Shown in pieces: positions 24,054 to 31,009 of a stretch of DNA of 64,000 nt; the stretch's first letter is position 1; every line of letters begins with the position of its first letter. This stretch comes from Coriobacteriaceae bacterium (GTDB lineage: Bacteria; Actinomycetota; Coriobacteriia; Coriobacteriales; QAMH01): positions 2,021,501 through 2,085,500 of the forward strand of contig DAJPGJ010000001.1 of assembly GCA_025992705.1 (NCBI GenBank), read 5' to 3'. Under the pieces are notes generated by a model. That model was given only the letters and a program-made list of their open reading frames with translations. It did not search any database and was not told the DNA's origin. The translations under genes and the position numbers were made by a program.

Positions 24054-25391
24054 CTAGCGTCCGAACGGATTGAAGTTGAACCCGAAACCGTTGCCACTGT
24101 TCCCGCCGTTGCCGCTATTGTTCTGCACCGGAGCGCCGCCATCGGCATACTCGCTGGGATTCATGTCGTCGGCACCCAGCGTTGCCGTGGTGGTCGCCTC
24201 CTGGCCGTTGCGCACGTAGGTGATCTGGATCGTATCGCCGGCGTTTTTGGAGCTCACGGCGATGCTCACGTCATTGGGGCTTGCCATGTCCTCGCCGTCG
24301 ATCCTCGTGATCACGTCACCGGTGCGAAGACCCGCAGTCGCGGCAGCCGTGTCCTTGTAGACGCTCGTCACGGCCACACCCGCGGGCTCGGTCGAGGCTG
24401 CCATGGTGATGCCCAGGAAGGCATGGGTGACCGGCTGGCCGGCGATGATCTGCTCGGCGACACGCTTCACGGTGTTGGACGGGATGGCAAAGCCCAGGCC
24501 CGCGCTCGACTGCGAGGTCGAGGAGATATAGGTGTTGATGCCGATAAGCTCGCCCCTGTCGTTGACGAGCGCGCCACCGGAGTTGCCCGGGTTGATGGCC
24601 GCATCGGTCTGGATCATGTCGGTGTAGACGGAGCTCGAGCCCGTGCCGCTTTGCAGCACGTCGGAGCGGTACATCGCCGAGACGATGCCGGTGGTGACCG
24701 TCTGCTCGTAGCCATAGGGTGCACCGATGGCCATAACCCACTCGCCAACGCTGAGGTCGGCCGAGTCGCCCCACTCCATGGGGACCAGGCCCGTGGCCTT
24801 GATGCTGACAACCGCCAGATCGCTCTTGGCGTCCTGACCGATGACCTGCGCCTCGTAGCTGGCATCGCCAATCGTGACCGTCACACGCGAGGCGCCGTTG
24901 ACGACGTGGCTGTTGGTGACGATGTAGTAGGTGTCGCCCTGGCTCGAGATGACAACGCCGCTGCCGAGGGAGGAAGGCTGGTTGGAGGAACTGCTCGTCC
25001 CGAAGAACGGGTTGGACGAGCCGCTATCGGAGTACACGTAGATGGTCGCCACGGAACCAAGGCACTTGGCCGCCACGGCCTCGGCAAGGGTCACATCGTC
25101 CTCGTCGGGGCTGATGACGACGTTGCCGTTGCTGGAGGTCACCGTCGCACCCTTGAAGGCGTCGAGCACGGGGGTGAAGCTACCCAGGCACAGGACGAGC
25201 GCGACGGAGACGACGCCGCCGAGCAATCCGTAGAGGAACGACCTGAGGCCGCCCTTGGAGTCCTTGGACTTGGGCTGCTTTGTCTTGGGGGCACTCTGAT
25301 TGGTGACAGGGGGTGTGGATGGCGGTGTGACGGGAGGTGCGCTTTGCGCGCCCTCGGGGGGAACCGGCCTATCGGAGCCGCTTTGATTCAT
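24054..25391 (-). CDS. membrane-anchored HtrA/DegP-type serine protease with PDZ domain
   Basis: The 445-residue protein begins with a Pro/Ser/Lys-rich cytoplasmic tail (to about residue 47) and a transmembrane helix (FLYGLLGGVVSVALVLCLGS). An extracytoplasmic trypsin-like domain follows, with catalytic motifs IVTNSHVVNG (His), DAKSDLAVV (Asp) and INPGNSGGALV (Ser). A PDZ domain covers about 320-410 (GLRTGDVITRIDG). The Gly/Asn-rich tail is unusual. Such proteases degrade misfolded exported proteins. GAGGGCTTAAC precedes the ATG. It is a monocistronic gene with its own terminator. Confidence 0.95.
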   Translation of the reverse strand: MNQSGSDRPVPPEGAQSAPPVTPPSTPPVTNQSAPKTKQPKSKDSKGGLRSFLYGLLGGVVSVALVLCLGSFTPVLDAFKGATVTSSNGNVVISPDEDDVTLAEAVAAKCLGSVATIYVYSDSGSSNPFFGTSSSSNQPSSLGSGVVISSQGDTYYIVTNSHVVNGASRVTVTIGDASYEAQVIGQDAKSDLAVVSIKATGLVPMEWGDSADLSVGEWVMAIGAPYGYEQTVTTGIVSAMYRSDVLQSGTGSSSVYTDMIQTDAAINPGNSGGALVNDRGELIGINTYISSTSQSSAGLGFAIPSNTVKRVAEQIIAGQPVTHAFLGITMAASTEPAGVAVTSVYKDTAAATAGLRTGDVITRIDGEDMASPNDVSIAVSSKNAGDTIQITYVRNGQEATTTATLGADDMNPSEYADGGAPVQNNSGNGGNSGNGFGFNFNPFGR

Positions 25392-25559
25392 GTTAAGCCC
25401 TCACTTTCGAGCGAATAAACCTGCGTGTTGTCATAGTAGCCTTTGTGGAGAAGAATCGCCCCGCGCAGTGGTGCATTAACACGAAACCGTAACAAAGGGG
25501 CGCGTCGTCTCCGCGCACGATGATACGACCCGAAGCTTGAACAAAGATTGAAAGGCGGA

Positions 25560-26750
25560 CTAGGCGAAGAGGGGCACCTCACCGCGAAGAAACGACTCAA
25601 CAGGGCAATCGGCAGAGCCAACGACCAGCGTACGTGCCTCGGGAAACCTGTTCACGAAAGCCGTCAGTCCCTTGAGCGATTTAATACGTCCGCTCTTCAC
25701 CTCTATGGCCATCGTCGACCCGCCTTGCGAAAGCACGAAGTCCACCTCGTTTGCGCCATCCCTCCACCAATGGACCTCGAAATGCTCGGCCTTCGAGCGC
25801 GCGAGAAGAAACGCCCCGACGGCGCTTTCCACCAGATGGCCGCGGCGCTCGGCATCGCTCAGGAGGAAGTCCCGGTACATGCCATAAGATGCCGTCATCA
25901 AAGACGTGTCGTAGACCATGAAGCGAGGTGAGCTCGCCTTTTCGCGGATGAGCTTGGGGTCGAACTTGCTCAGGCCGCAGAGCAGCCCCGCATCATTGAG
26001 TAGGTCCAGATAACGGGCTAGCGTGGTGGTGTTTCCCGCATCGTCGAGCTGTCCCATGATCTTTCTGTAGGAAAGCTCCTGGGCCGAGCTTGCTGCCCCG
26101 AGCCTGAACAGGCGCTGCATGAGAGCCGGCTTGCGCACTTCCTCCAACGCGACGACGTCCTTCGATATGCTCGGCTCTATGACGGAGTCGTTCATGTAAT
26201 CAAGCCAACGCTCCCTGTCGTCCTTTAGCGGAGCGCTGCCGGGATAGCCGCCAAAGAACAGATACTCATCTAAGGTATAGCCAAAGGCGACCTCGCATTC
26301 GGAAAAGCTCCAGTGCGTGCTTCGGATGATCTCGAAACGTCCCGTAAGTCCCTCTTTGAGACCATGTTGGATCAACAGCGAGGATGACCCGCTCAGCACC
26401 ACGCGCAGGTCCACCCCGCTCCAGGCATCCTCGTCCCATAGCTCCTTGACGACGGACGACCACTGGTCGACGATTTGGATCTCGTCTATGACGAGCAGGG
26501 CCGATGGATTCCTCTCGTTGATCAGGGTCCGAGCCTGCTGCCACTGCGCACGGAGCCAATCGCGGCTCGAGAAGTCAACGCTTGCAAGCGCCGTGTGCAC
26601 CGGAATGTCGATGTGCGCGAGGGCCTGCCGAATCGCGGTGCTCTTGCCCGTCTGACGGGGTCCGATGAGCATCTGAATGAACCTGCGTGGTTCCCCCATA
26701 CGTTTGACGAGCGTCTTCACGATGGGCCGTTGATAGGATGGCAGAGTCAT
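25560..26750 (-). CDS. AAA ATPase with DUF4143 domain
   Basis: A 396-residue protein of the widespread AAA_14/DUF4143 family. Walker A is LIGPRQTGKST, Walker B is ALLVIDEIQIVDQW and GSSSLL is the sensor motif. The C-terminal domain carries a nuclease-like signature, EVDFVLSQGGS then AIEVKSG (E-V-D ... E-V-K). Its function is unknown; the family is common in gut bacteria and archaea and may act on nucleic acids. ATG at 26750 follows ATAGGAGGTCCA; the longer frame upstream translates repeat DNA. Inverted repeats just upstream suggest specific control. Confidence 0.85.
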   Translation of the reverse strand: MTLPSYQRPIVKTLVKRMGEPRRFIQMLIGPRQTGKSTAIRQALAHIDIPVHTALASVDFSSRDWLRAQWQQARTLINERNPSALLVIDEIQIVDQWSSVVKELWDEDAWSGVDLRVVLSGSSSLLIQHGLKEGLTGRFEIIRSTHWSFSECEVAFGYTLDEYLFFGGYPGSAPLKDDRERWLDYMNDSVIEPSISKDVVALEEVRKPALMQRLFRLGAASSAQELSYRKIMGQLDDAGNTTTLARYLDLLNDAGLLCGLSKFDPKLIREKASSPRFMVYDTSLMTASYGMYRDFLLSDAERRGHLVESAVGAFLLARSKAEHFEVHWWRDGANEVDFVLSQGGSTMAIEVKSGRIKSLKGLTAFVNRFPEARTLVVGSADCPVESFLRGEVPLFA

Positions 26751-26758
26751 TGGACCTC

Positions 26759-26803
26759 CTATTGAGCAATTTTGCTCAATAGTAGCGCAAATTTGCTCAA
26801 TAG
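26759..26803. promoter_or_regulatory. three TATTGAGCA-type repeats upstream of the DUF4143 gene
   Basis: CTATTGAGCA (26759-26768) and TGCTCAATAG (26773-26782) form a perfect 10-bp inverted repeat with a 4-nt spacer. A third half site TTTGCTCAATAGG ends at 26803 and is in the same orientation as the second. The first arm begins 8 nt from the ATG and overlaps the ribosome site region, so binding or folding here would control the gene. Confidence 0.55.
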
Positions 26804-26813
26804 GACAGTGAGA

Positions 26814-26850
26814 GATTTCTCGACTCCGCTGCGCTTCGCTCGAAATGACA
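26814..26850. repeat. REP-like element (TTCTCGAC...CGAAATGACA family)
   Basis: This copy, GATTTCTCGACTCCGCTGCG followed by CTTCGCTCGAAATGACAG, belongs to a dispersed repeat also found at 47078-47107, 47172-47202, partially at 47205-47232 and inside a gene at 53659-53692. Its TCGA...TCGA core can fold into a short hairpin. Confidence 0.7.
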
Positions 26851-26853
26851 GTT

Positions 26854-26939
26854 GTAGGGACGAGACACATTGGACAGGTACATCTGTCTCACTGCATGCA
26901 GTGAGACAGATGTACCTGTCCAATGTGTCTCGTCCCTAC
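26854..26939. repeat. 86-bp perfect spacerless palindrome
   Basis: The 43-nt arm starting GTAGGGACGAGACACATTGG is followed immediately by its exact reverse complement, centred between 26896 and 26897 (GCATGC core). It covers the mobA stop codon (26936-26938). It has the half-element GAGACA...TGTCTC seen in other terminator hairpins of this window, but is far longer. Confidence 0.9.
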
Positions 26940-27595
26940 TCGAACTCTTCGCGCTCGGCTATCTTGCCTGAGAGAATGCGCTCCTGGGCATCGGCAAGCT
27001 CCTCGGGTGTGTTCACGTTGATGAAGCATCCGCCACGCGGCTCGGCTTCGGCAACGCGCTGCCCGTCGAACTCCACGACGTCGATCTTGTCGAGCCAGGC
27101 ATTTGCTTTGGCCTCGCCCGCCTCCGTCGCCTCGTGGATGACGGGCAGGCAGCTCGAGCGCCGGTAAACGCCATGGAAGGGCTCGTAGCCATGCTTCGTC
27201 TTGGGGACGGCCGCATCGGCACCCTCCTCCATCAGGGCCTCGAGCTCGGCACTTATGAGATTGCGCGAGGGGAAGATCATGTCGCATGCGACAAGCGCCA
27301 CGTACTCGTTGGATGCCGCGTTGACAGCCGTGTAGACGCCGCGCAGGGCACCTCGCTGGTCGTACTCATCGGTGACGAGGCGAATCTTTCCGAGTTCGAC
27401 CAGATCGTCGAGGAAATCGAGGTTTTCGGGCTCGTTGGTGGTGATGATGAATTCGTCTGCCAGCGGAAGCAGACGATTGATGCCGCGCCAGATGAGCGGC
27501 TCTCCCAAGAAGGGAACAGTGGCCTTGCTGCGGCCCATGCGCCGTGATTCGCCGCCTGCCTGCAAGACGATGGTCAGGTTACCGCTTTTGCTCAT
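26936..27595 (-). CDS. mobA: molybdenum cofactor guanylyltransferase
   Basis: A 219-residue nucleotidyltransferase that joins GMP to molybdopterin to make the guanine dinucleotide cofactor used by DMSO-reductase-family enzymes. The signature LQAGGESRRMGRSKATVPF matches the MobA pattern (LAGGxSxRMGxDK), with Ser instead of the usual Asp before the Lys. ACDMIFPS is the metal-binding region. ATG at 27595 follows GGAGGGCTC; the open frame upstream overlaps rsgA. It would serve the molybdoenzyme encoded at 9362-11746. Its last codons lie in a large palindrome. Confidence 0.9.
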   Translation of the reverse strand: MSKSGNLTIVLQAGGESRRMGRSKATVPFLGEPLIWRGINRLLPLADEFIITTNEPENLDFLDDLVELGKIRLVTDEYDQRGALRGVYTAVNAASNEYVALVACDMIFPSRNLISAELEALMEEGADAAVPKTKHGYEPFHGVYRRSSCLPVIHEATEAGEAKANAWLDKIDVVEFDGQRVAEAEPRGGCFINVNTPEELADAQERILSGKIAEREEFE

Positions 27596-27656
27596 GAGCC
27601 CTCCGCTCAACTTGCCACGCGTAGGCCGCGTCGAGACGTGTTTGCATAATGTAACA

Positions 27657-28640
27657 CTAACGCCCGCTCGAAAGAAGCCGTCGATACGCTTCAAGACGTT
27701 CCGGTGCAACGGCGTCGCGTACGGCACAGCCCGGCTCGTCGCCATGTGTGCAGTCGCGAAAACGGCAACCCAGCGCAGCCTGCGCGATGTCGTCGAAGGC
27801 GAGCTTGAGACTCGTCTCCATGTCGAGAATCTGCAACGTGCGCAAACCAGGCGCATCGATGATGAGACCGCCCTGCGGCAACGGTATCATGCGCCGTGCC
27901 ACCGTAGTGTGGCGCCCCTTGTCGTCCGATGCACGCACATCGCCTGTCGCCAGAGCCTCCTCGCCCAAAAGTGCATTGACGAGCGAGGATTTACCGACAC
28001 CGCTTTCCCCGAGCAAAAGCCCCGTCGTGTAGTCGGAGAAAATCCCGCGCAGCTCGTCAATGGAATCCTCGTCTTCGACGGAGACAACGAAGAGGGATGC
28101 CTCCGGGGCGATGAGGCGAATACGCTCGCGGATGGCCTCGATGGCGGCCTCGTCTGCCATATCCCCCTTCGTAAGCACGAACACTGGCGTCGCCTTGCAC
28201 CCCGCGACAGCCACCATCTGCCGCACGAGCAGTCCCTCGTCGATTCCCTCGCCCGTAAGGGACTGGCAGATGAGCACGATGTCGACATTGGCGGCCAACA
28301 CCTGACGACGCGGCTGTCGCTCACGTCCGATGCGTTTGACGCGCGCGATTTCGTTGCGACGGGGCAGCACGCACTCGATGACGGCTTTCTCGTGGCCATG
28401 CGGGCGATGCAACGCCACCCAATCCCCCACCGCCACGATGCTGTCGTCGCTCTTCTTGATGGAGGTCGCCAGCTCGGCACGTTCGGTCGCATACGGCGTG
28501 CACACGAGCGGATAGCCTCGGTCAAGCGATATGACGCAACCCGGCTCGCAGGGCTTGCCCTCGCGCGTGAGCTTGGCGTTTGCCTCCTCGAATGCCTCGC
28601 GCGCTGACTTGCGATAGGCGAGGCGGTCAAAGGACATCAT
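27657..28640 (-). CDS. rsgA: ribosome small-subunit-dependent GTPase A
   Basis: A 327-residue circularly permuted GTPase that acts late in 30S subunit assembly. An OB-like N-terminal domain is followed by G4 (VLTKGD), then G1 (LLGESGVGKSSLVNALLG) and G3 (IIDAPGLR), the order typical of RsgA. The C-terminal zinc-binding region CRFRDCTHGDEPGCAV closes the protein. The start codon overlaps the stop of the upstream periplasmic-protein gene (ATGA), so it is translated as part of the TrkH operon, an unusual placement. Confidence 0.95.
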   Translation of the reverse strand: MMSFDRLAYRKSAREAFEEANAKLTREGKPCEPGCVISLDRGYPLVCTPYATERAELATSIKKSDDSIVAVGDWVALHRPHGHEKAVIECVLPRRNEIARVKRIGRERQPRRQVLAANVDIVLICQSLTGEGIDEGLLVRQMVAVAGCKATPVFVLTKGDMADEAAIEAIRERIRLIAPEASLFVVSVEDEDSIDELRGIFSDYTTGLLLGESGVGKSSLVNALLGEEALATGDVRASDDKGRHTTVARRMIPLPQGGLIIDAPGLRTLQILDMETSLKLAFDDIAQAALGCRFRDCTHGDEPGCAVRDAVAPERLEAYRRLLSSGR

Positions 28641-29275
28641 GTCTGCGCCTTTCTCTGGAAATACCGCCGTGCGAGCAAGTAGAGCATGAGGAACAGGCCC
28701 GCCACCGCGCAGAGCGCCAGCGCCGCCTCAAGGCGCCCCGGCACGACCATGTGCGTCACCGGGCCGCCGTTGTCTGTGACCTCGGCGGCAGATGCATGCA
28801 CGTCGAGCTCGCCCTCGTGCTCCGGACAGGCGATGTGATAGGTGCCCGTAATCTTGAGCGTGGTGCCCGTCGTATGGTAATCGCCGACGTTTTGGATGAG
28901 CTTGGCAAGGTCATCGGACAGGTAGACGCTGATGACGGCATTTGAGGTACCTCTGATATTGGCCCACTTGTAGCCTTCGCCCGCATTGACGACGCCTCCC
29001 ACAGCCTCGCCCGTGAAGCTCACCTCGCTGTTGTTGAGGGCGCGATTCGTCGAGACCAGGACGCCTACGCGCGTCTCGATGACGACGTTTTCCTCGTCGG
29101 TCAGGGAGTTCCCGAGCTTGTCGAGAGACTCGAAGCGATCCGAGAGAGAGCCGATCTCGAGGTTGCCACCACCGGCATTTTGGATATCCGACGGCGCGGC
29201 AAACGCGGGCAGCATCATGCCCGCGAGCGCCAGGACGCATGCAAGAACGAAACCGCATGTCACGCGACTTTTCAT
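28637..29275 (-). CDS. secreted, membrane-tethered accessory protein encoded with TrkH
   Basis: A 212-residue protein with a signal peptide (MKSRVTCGFVLACVLALAGM ... AFA), an extracytoplasmic domain at about 60-165 and a C-terminal transmembrane helix (AALALCAVAGLFLMLYLLA) ending in a positive tail. The domain has SFTGEAVG, KWANIRGTSNAVISVYL and LKITGTYHIACPEHEGELDVHA, which look like an OB-fold barrel. The same domain is fused to the second TrkH (31010-33205). ATG at 29275 follows GGAGGAAGAA and overlaps the trkH stop (ATGA). I infer an accessory subunit of the potassium channel. Confidence 0.75.
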   Translation of the reverse strand: MKSRVTCGFVLACVLALAGMMLPAFAAPSDIQNAGGGNLEIGSLSDRFESLDKLGNSLTDEENVVIETRVGVLVSTNRALNNSEVSFTGEAVGGVVNAGEGYKWANIRGTSNAVISVYLSDDLAKLIQNVGDYHTTGTTLKITGTYHIACPEHEGELDVHASAAEVTDNGGPVTHMVVPGRLEAALALCAVAGLFLMLYLLARRYFQRKAQT

Positions 29276-30804
29276 TTCTTCCTCCGCACCCACTTCGAAC
29301 GCCGATGCGGGACGAGGAAGGCAAGCATCTCGACGACCATCGCCAGAATCGCGATGAACTCGAGACGACCGAGCCACATCTCGAAAATGTAGATGATCTC
29401 GAGACCATTGGGCATGCCGGGTGCGGCGACGCCCAGCGAAAGCCCCGTGTTCGATGCCGCCGAGACGGAGTCGAAAATCGCGGGCAGCGCTTCGTAGCCA
29501 TAGGCAATGCCGGCGATGGCGCCAACGGCGTAGGTGACCATGTAGAGCAGGAAAATGATCATAGCCGAGGACACGAGCTCTGGCGTGAGGCGATGTCGGC
29601 CCTTCTGGAAATAGAAGGTGCGGGGACGCGCGCGGTCGGGAGCGAGCGCCTCACGGATGGCCTGCACGACGGAGCGCGCGATAATGCCGATGCGCAGCGC
29701 CTTGATGCCACCCGATGCCGAGGACGAGGAGCCGCAGATCGTCATCGACAGGATGATGACGAAGAGCGCTCCCGAACCCATGGCAAAGAGAATCTGGCCA
29801 CCCTGGAGCGTCGAGAAGCCGAGGTTGAAGCCGCCCGAGAGCACCTCGAACAAGCCACGCCGCACGACTCCCCCCGTCGTGGTGAAATACGAGCCCGCCA
29901 GGGCAAAGGCCATGAGCACCGCGAGCAGCGTAACCCAGACGAAGATCGTGCGAATCTCGATGTCCTTGAAGAAGTTGCGGAATATGCCCTTCCATATGTC
30001 ACCGTAGAGCACGAAGTTAATGCACCCAAAGGCGGCAAGCACGAGAGCGCAAACCTCGAGCGGCCAGCTATGGAACGCGATGATGCCCGAAGCGCTGCTC
30101 GTCATGCCTCCCGTCGAGAAGGCGGCCGCCGTCACGAGAAAGCCGTTAATCACCGCGCGCAGGGGCTCCGTGCCAACAGCGAGCAACGGAATGATGCAGA
30201 CGAGAGTACCTGCCACGACGACGACCGCGGCTAGCTTCAAAATGAACTGCGAGGTTTGCTTGATGCCGGGCATGACTTGCCCCATGCGCGCCTCGGCATG
30301 GTACAACGACGCAGCCGCCGACCCCGTGCCAAAGACACCGAGCGCAAGCGCGATGACGACAACGCCAATGCCGCCGATGAGATGCATGAGGCAGCGCCAA
30401 ACGGAAAGCGACAGGGCCATGTGATCCACATCGACACAAAGCGACATGCCCGTCGTGGTGAATGCCGAGACCGACTCGAAGAACGCGTCAAGATACCCAT
30501 CATAATGGCCCGACATCCAAAGCGGCAAAGCGCCGAACACGGAAAGAACCACCCAGCACAAGCCGGTGATGACGAGGGACTGACGCCAATCGAGCGTGGC
30601 AAGCTCGACCTTCGAGAAAAGCAAGACGCTTCCCACGATGCCCGTGATGCCGATGGAGAGCAGGAAGTCGACTGCCGTCGAGAACTCGGAGAGGCAAAGG
30701 GACATGATGAAGGGCGGTATCATGGCAATCGCGACAAGCAGGATCAGCACGCCAAGGTAATGGCCGATGATACGCCAGTCCTCCAGATGAAGCCGAGTAA
30801 TCAA
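29272..30804 (-). CDS. trkH: TrkH-family potassium uptake protein (stand-alone)
   Basis: A 510-residue integral membrane K+ translocator with four tandem M1-P-M2 repeats. The selectivity-filter loops are recognisable as SAFTTTGMSLC, FSTGGMTSS, LGFSTLQGGQ and SNTGLSLG. Such proteins normally need a cytoplasmic RCK partner (TrkA/KtrA), which is not in this window. TTG at 30804 is the likely start, downstream of AGGCGGCC, 9 nt after a 45-residue membrane-peptide gene. It is coupled downstream to a periplasmic accessory gene. Confidence 0.92.
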   Translation of the reverse strand: MITRLHLEDWRIIGHYLGVLILLVAIAMIPPFIMSLCLSEFSTAVDFLLSIGITGIVGSVLLFSKVELATLDWRQSLVITGLCWVVLSVFGALPLWMSGHYDGYLDAFFESVSAFTTTGMSLCVDVDHMALSLSVWRCLMHLIGGIGVVVIALALGVFGTGSAAASLYHAEARMGQVMPGIKQTSQFILKLAAVVVVAGTLVCIIPLLAVGTEPLRAVINGFLVTAAAFSTGGMTSSASGIIAFHSWPLEVCALVLAAFGCINFVLYGDIWKGIFRNFFKDIEIRTIFVWVTLLAVLMAFALAGSYFTTTGGVVRRGLFEVLSGGFNLGFSTLQGGQILFAMGSGALFVIILSMTICGSSSSASGGIKALRIGIIARSVVQAIREALAPDRARPRTFYFQKGRHRLTPELVSSAMIIFLLYMVTYAVGAIAGIAYGYEALPAIFDSVSAASNTGLSLGVAAPGMPNGLEIIYIFEMWLGRLEFIAILAMVVEMLAFLVPHRRSKWVRRKK

Positions 30805-30813
30805 GATGGCCGC

Positions 30814-30951
30814 CTACATCACGATAAGATGCACGATAACCGTGACAACGGCGAGGAAGGCGAGGAAGGCGCATATCGAGGCGAGCACGACAAGCATGCC
30901 GATGACCGGACTGCCTTTTTTTTGCACGTGCCTCTGAAATACCGCTTTCAT
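30814..30951 (-). CDS. 45-residue single-helix membrane peptide upstream of trkH
   Basis: A short gene encoding a positive N terminus (MKAVFQRHVQKKGSP) followed by one hydrophobic helix (VIGMLVVLASICAFLAFLAV) and a short hydrophobic tail. AAGGAGG-AGAGGC precedes the ATG and a perfect TATAAT lies 23 nt upstream, so it is well placed to be expressed as the first gene of the trkH operon. Small peptides of this kind stabilise other potassium transporters (KdpF), but no sequence similarity to KdpF is claimed. Confidence 0.65.
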   Translation of the reverse strand: MKAVFQRHVQKKGSPVIGMLVVLASICAFLAFLAVVTVIVHLIVM

Positions 30952-30973
30952 GCCTCTCCTCCTTGCCGTGCCT

Positions 30974-30979
30974 ATTATA
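30974..30979 (-). promoter_or_regulatory. -10 box of the small-peptide/trkH operon
   Basis: Perfect TATAAT on the minus strand (in GGCTATAATAGG), 22 nt before the ATG of the 45-residue peptide. The same GGCTATAAT context precedes the second trkH gene. Confidence 0.6.
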
Positions 30980-31009
30980 GCCATGAACGAATCGCCTATC
31001 GGCGCTTCG

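Noticed and set aside
24423..25418. 331-codon open frame opposite the HtrA gene
   Set aside because: Antisense shadow; the protease on the minus strand has all catalytic motifs.
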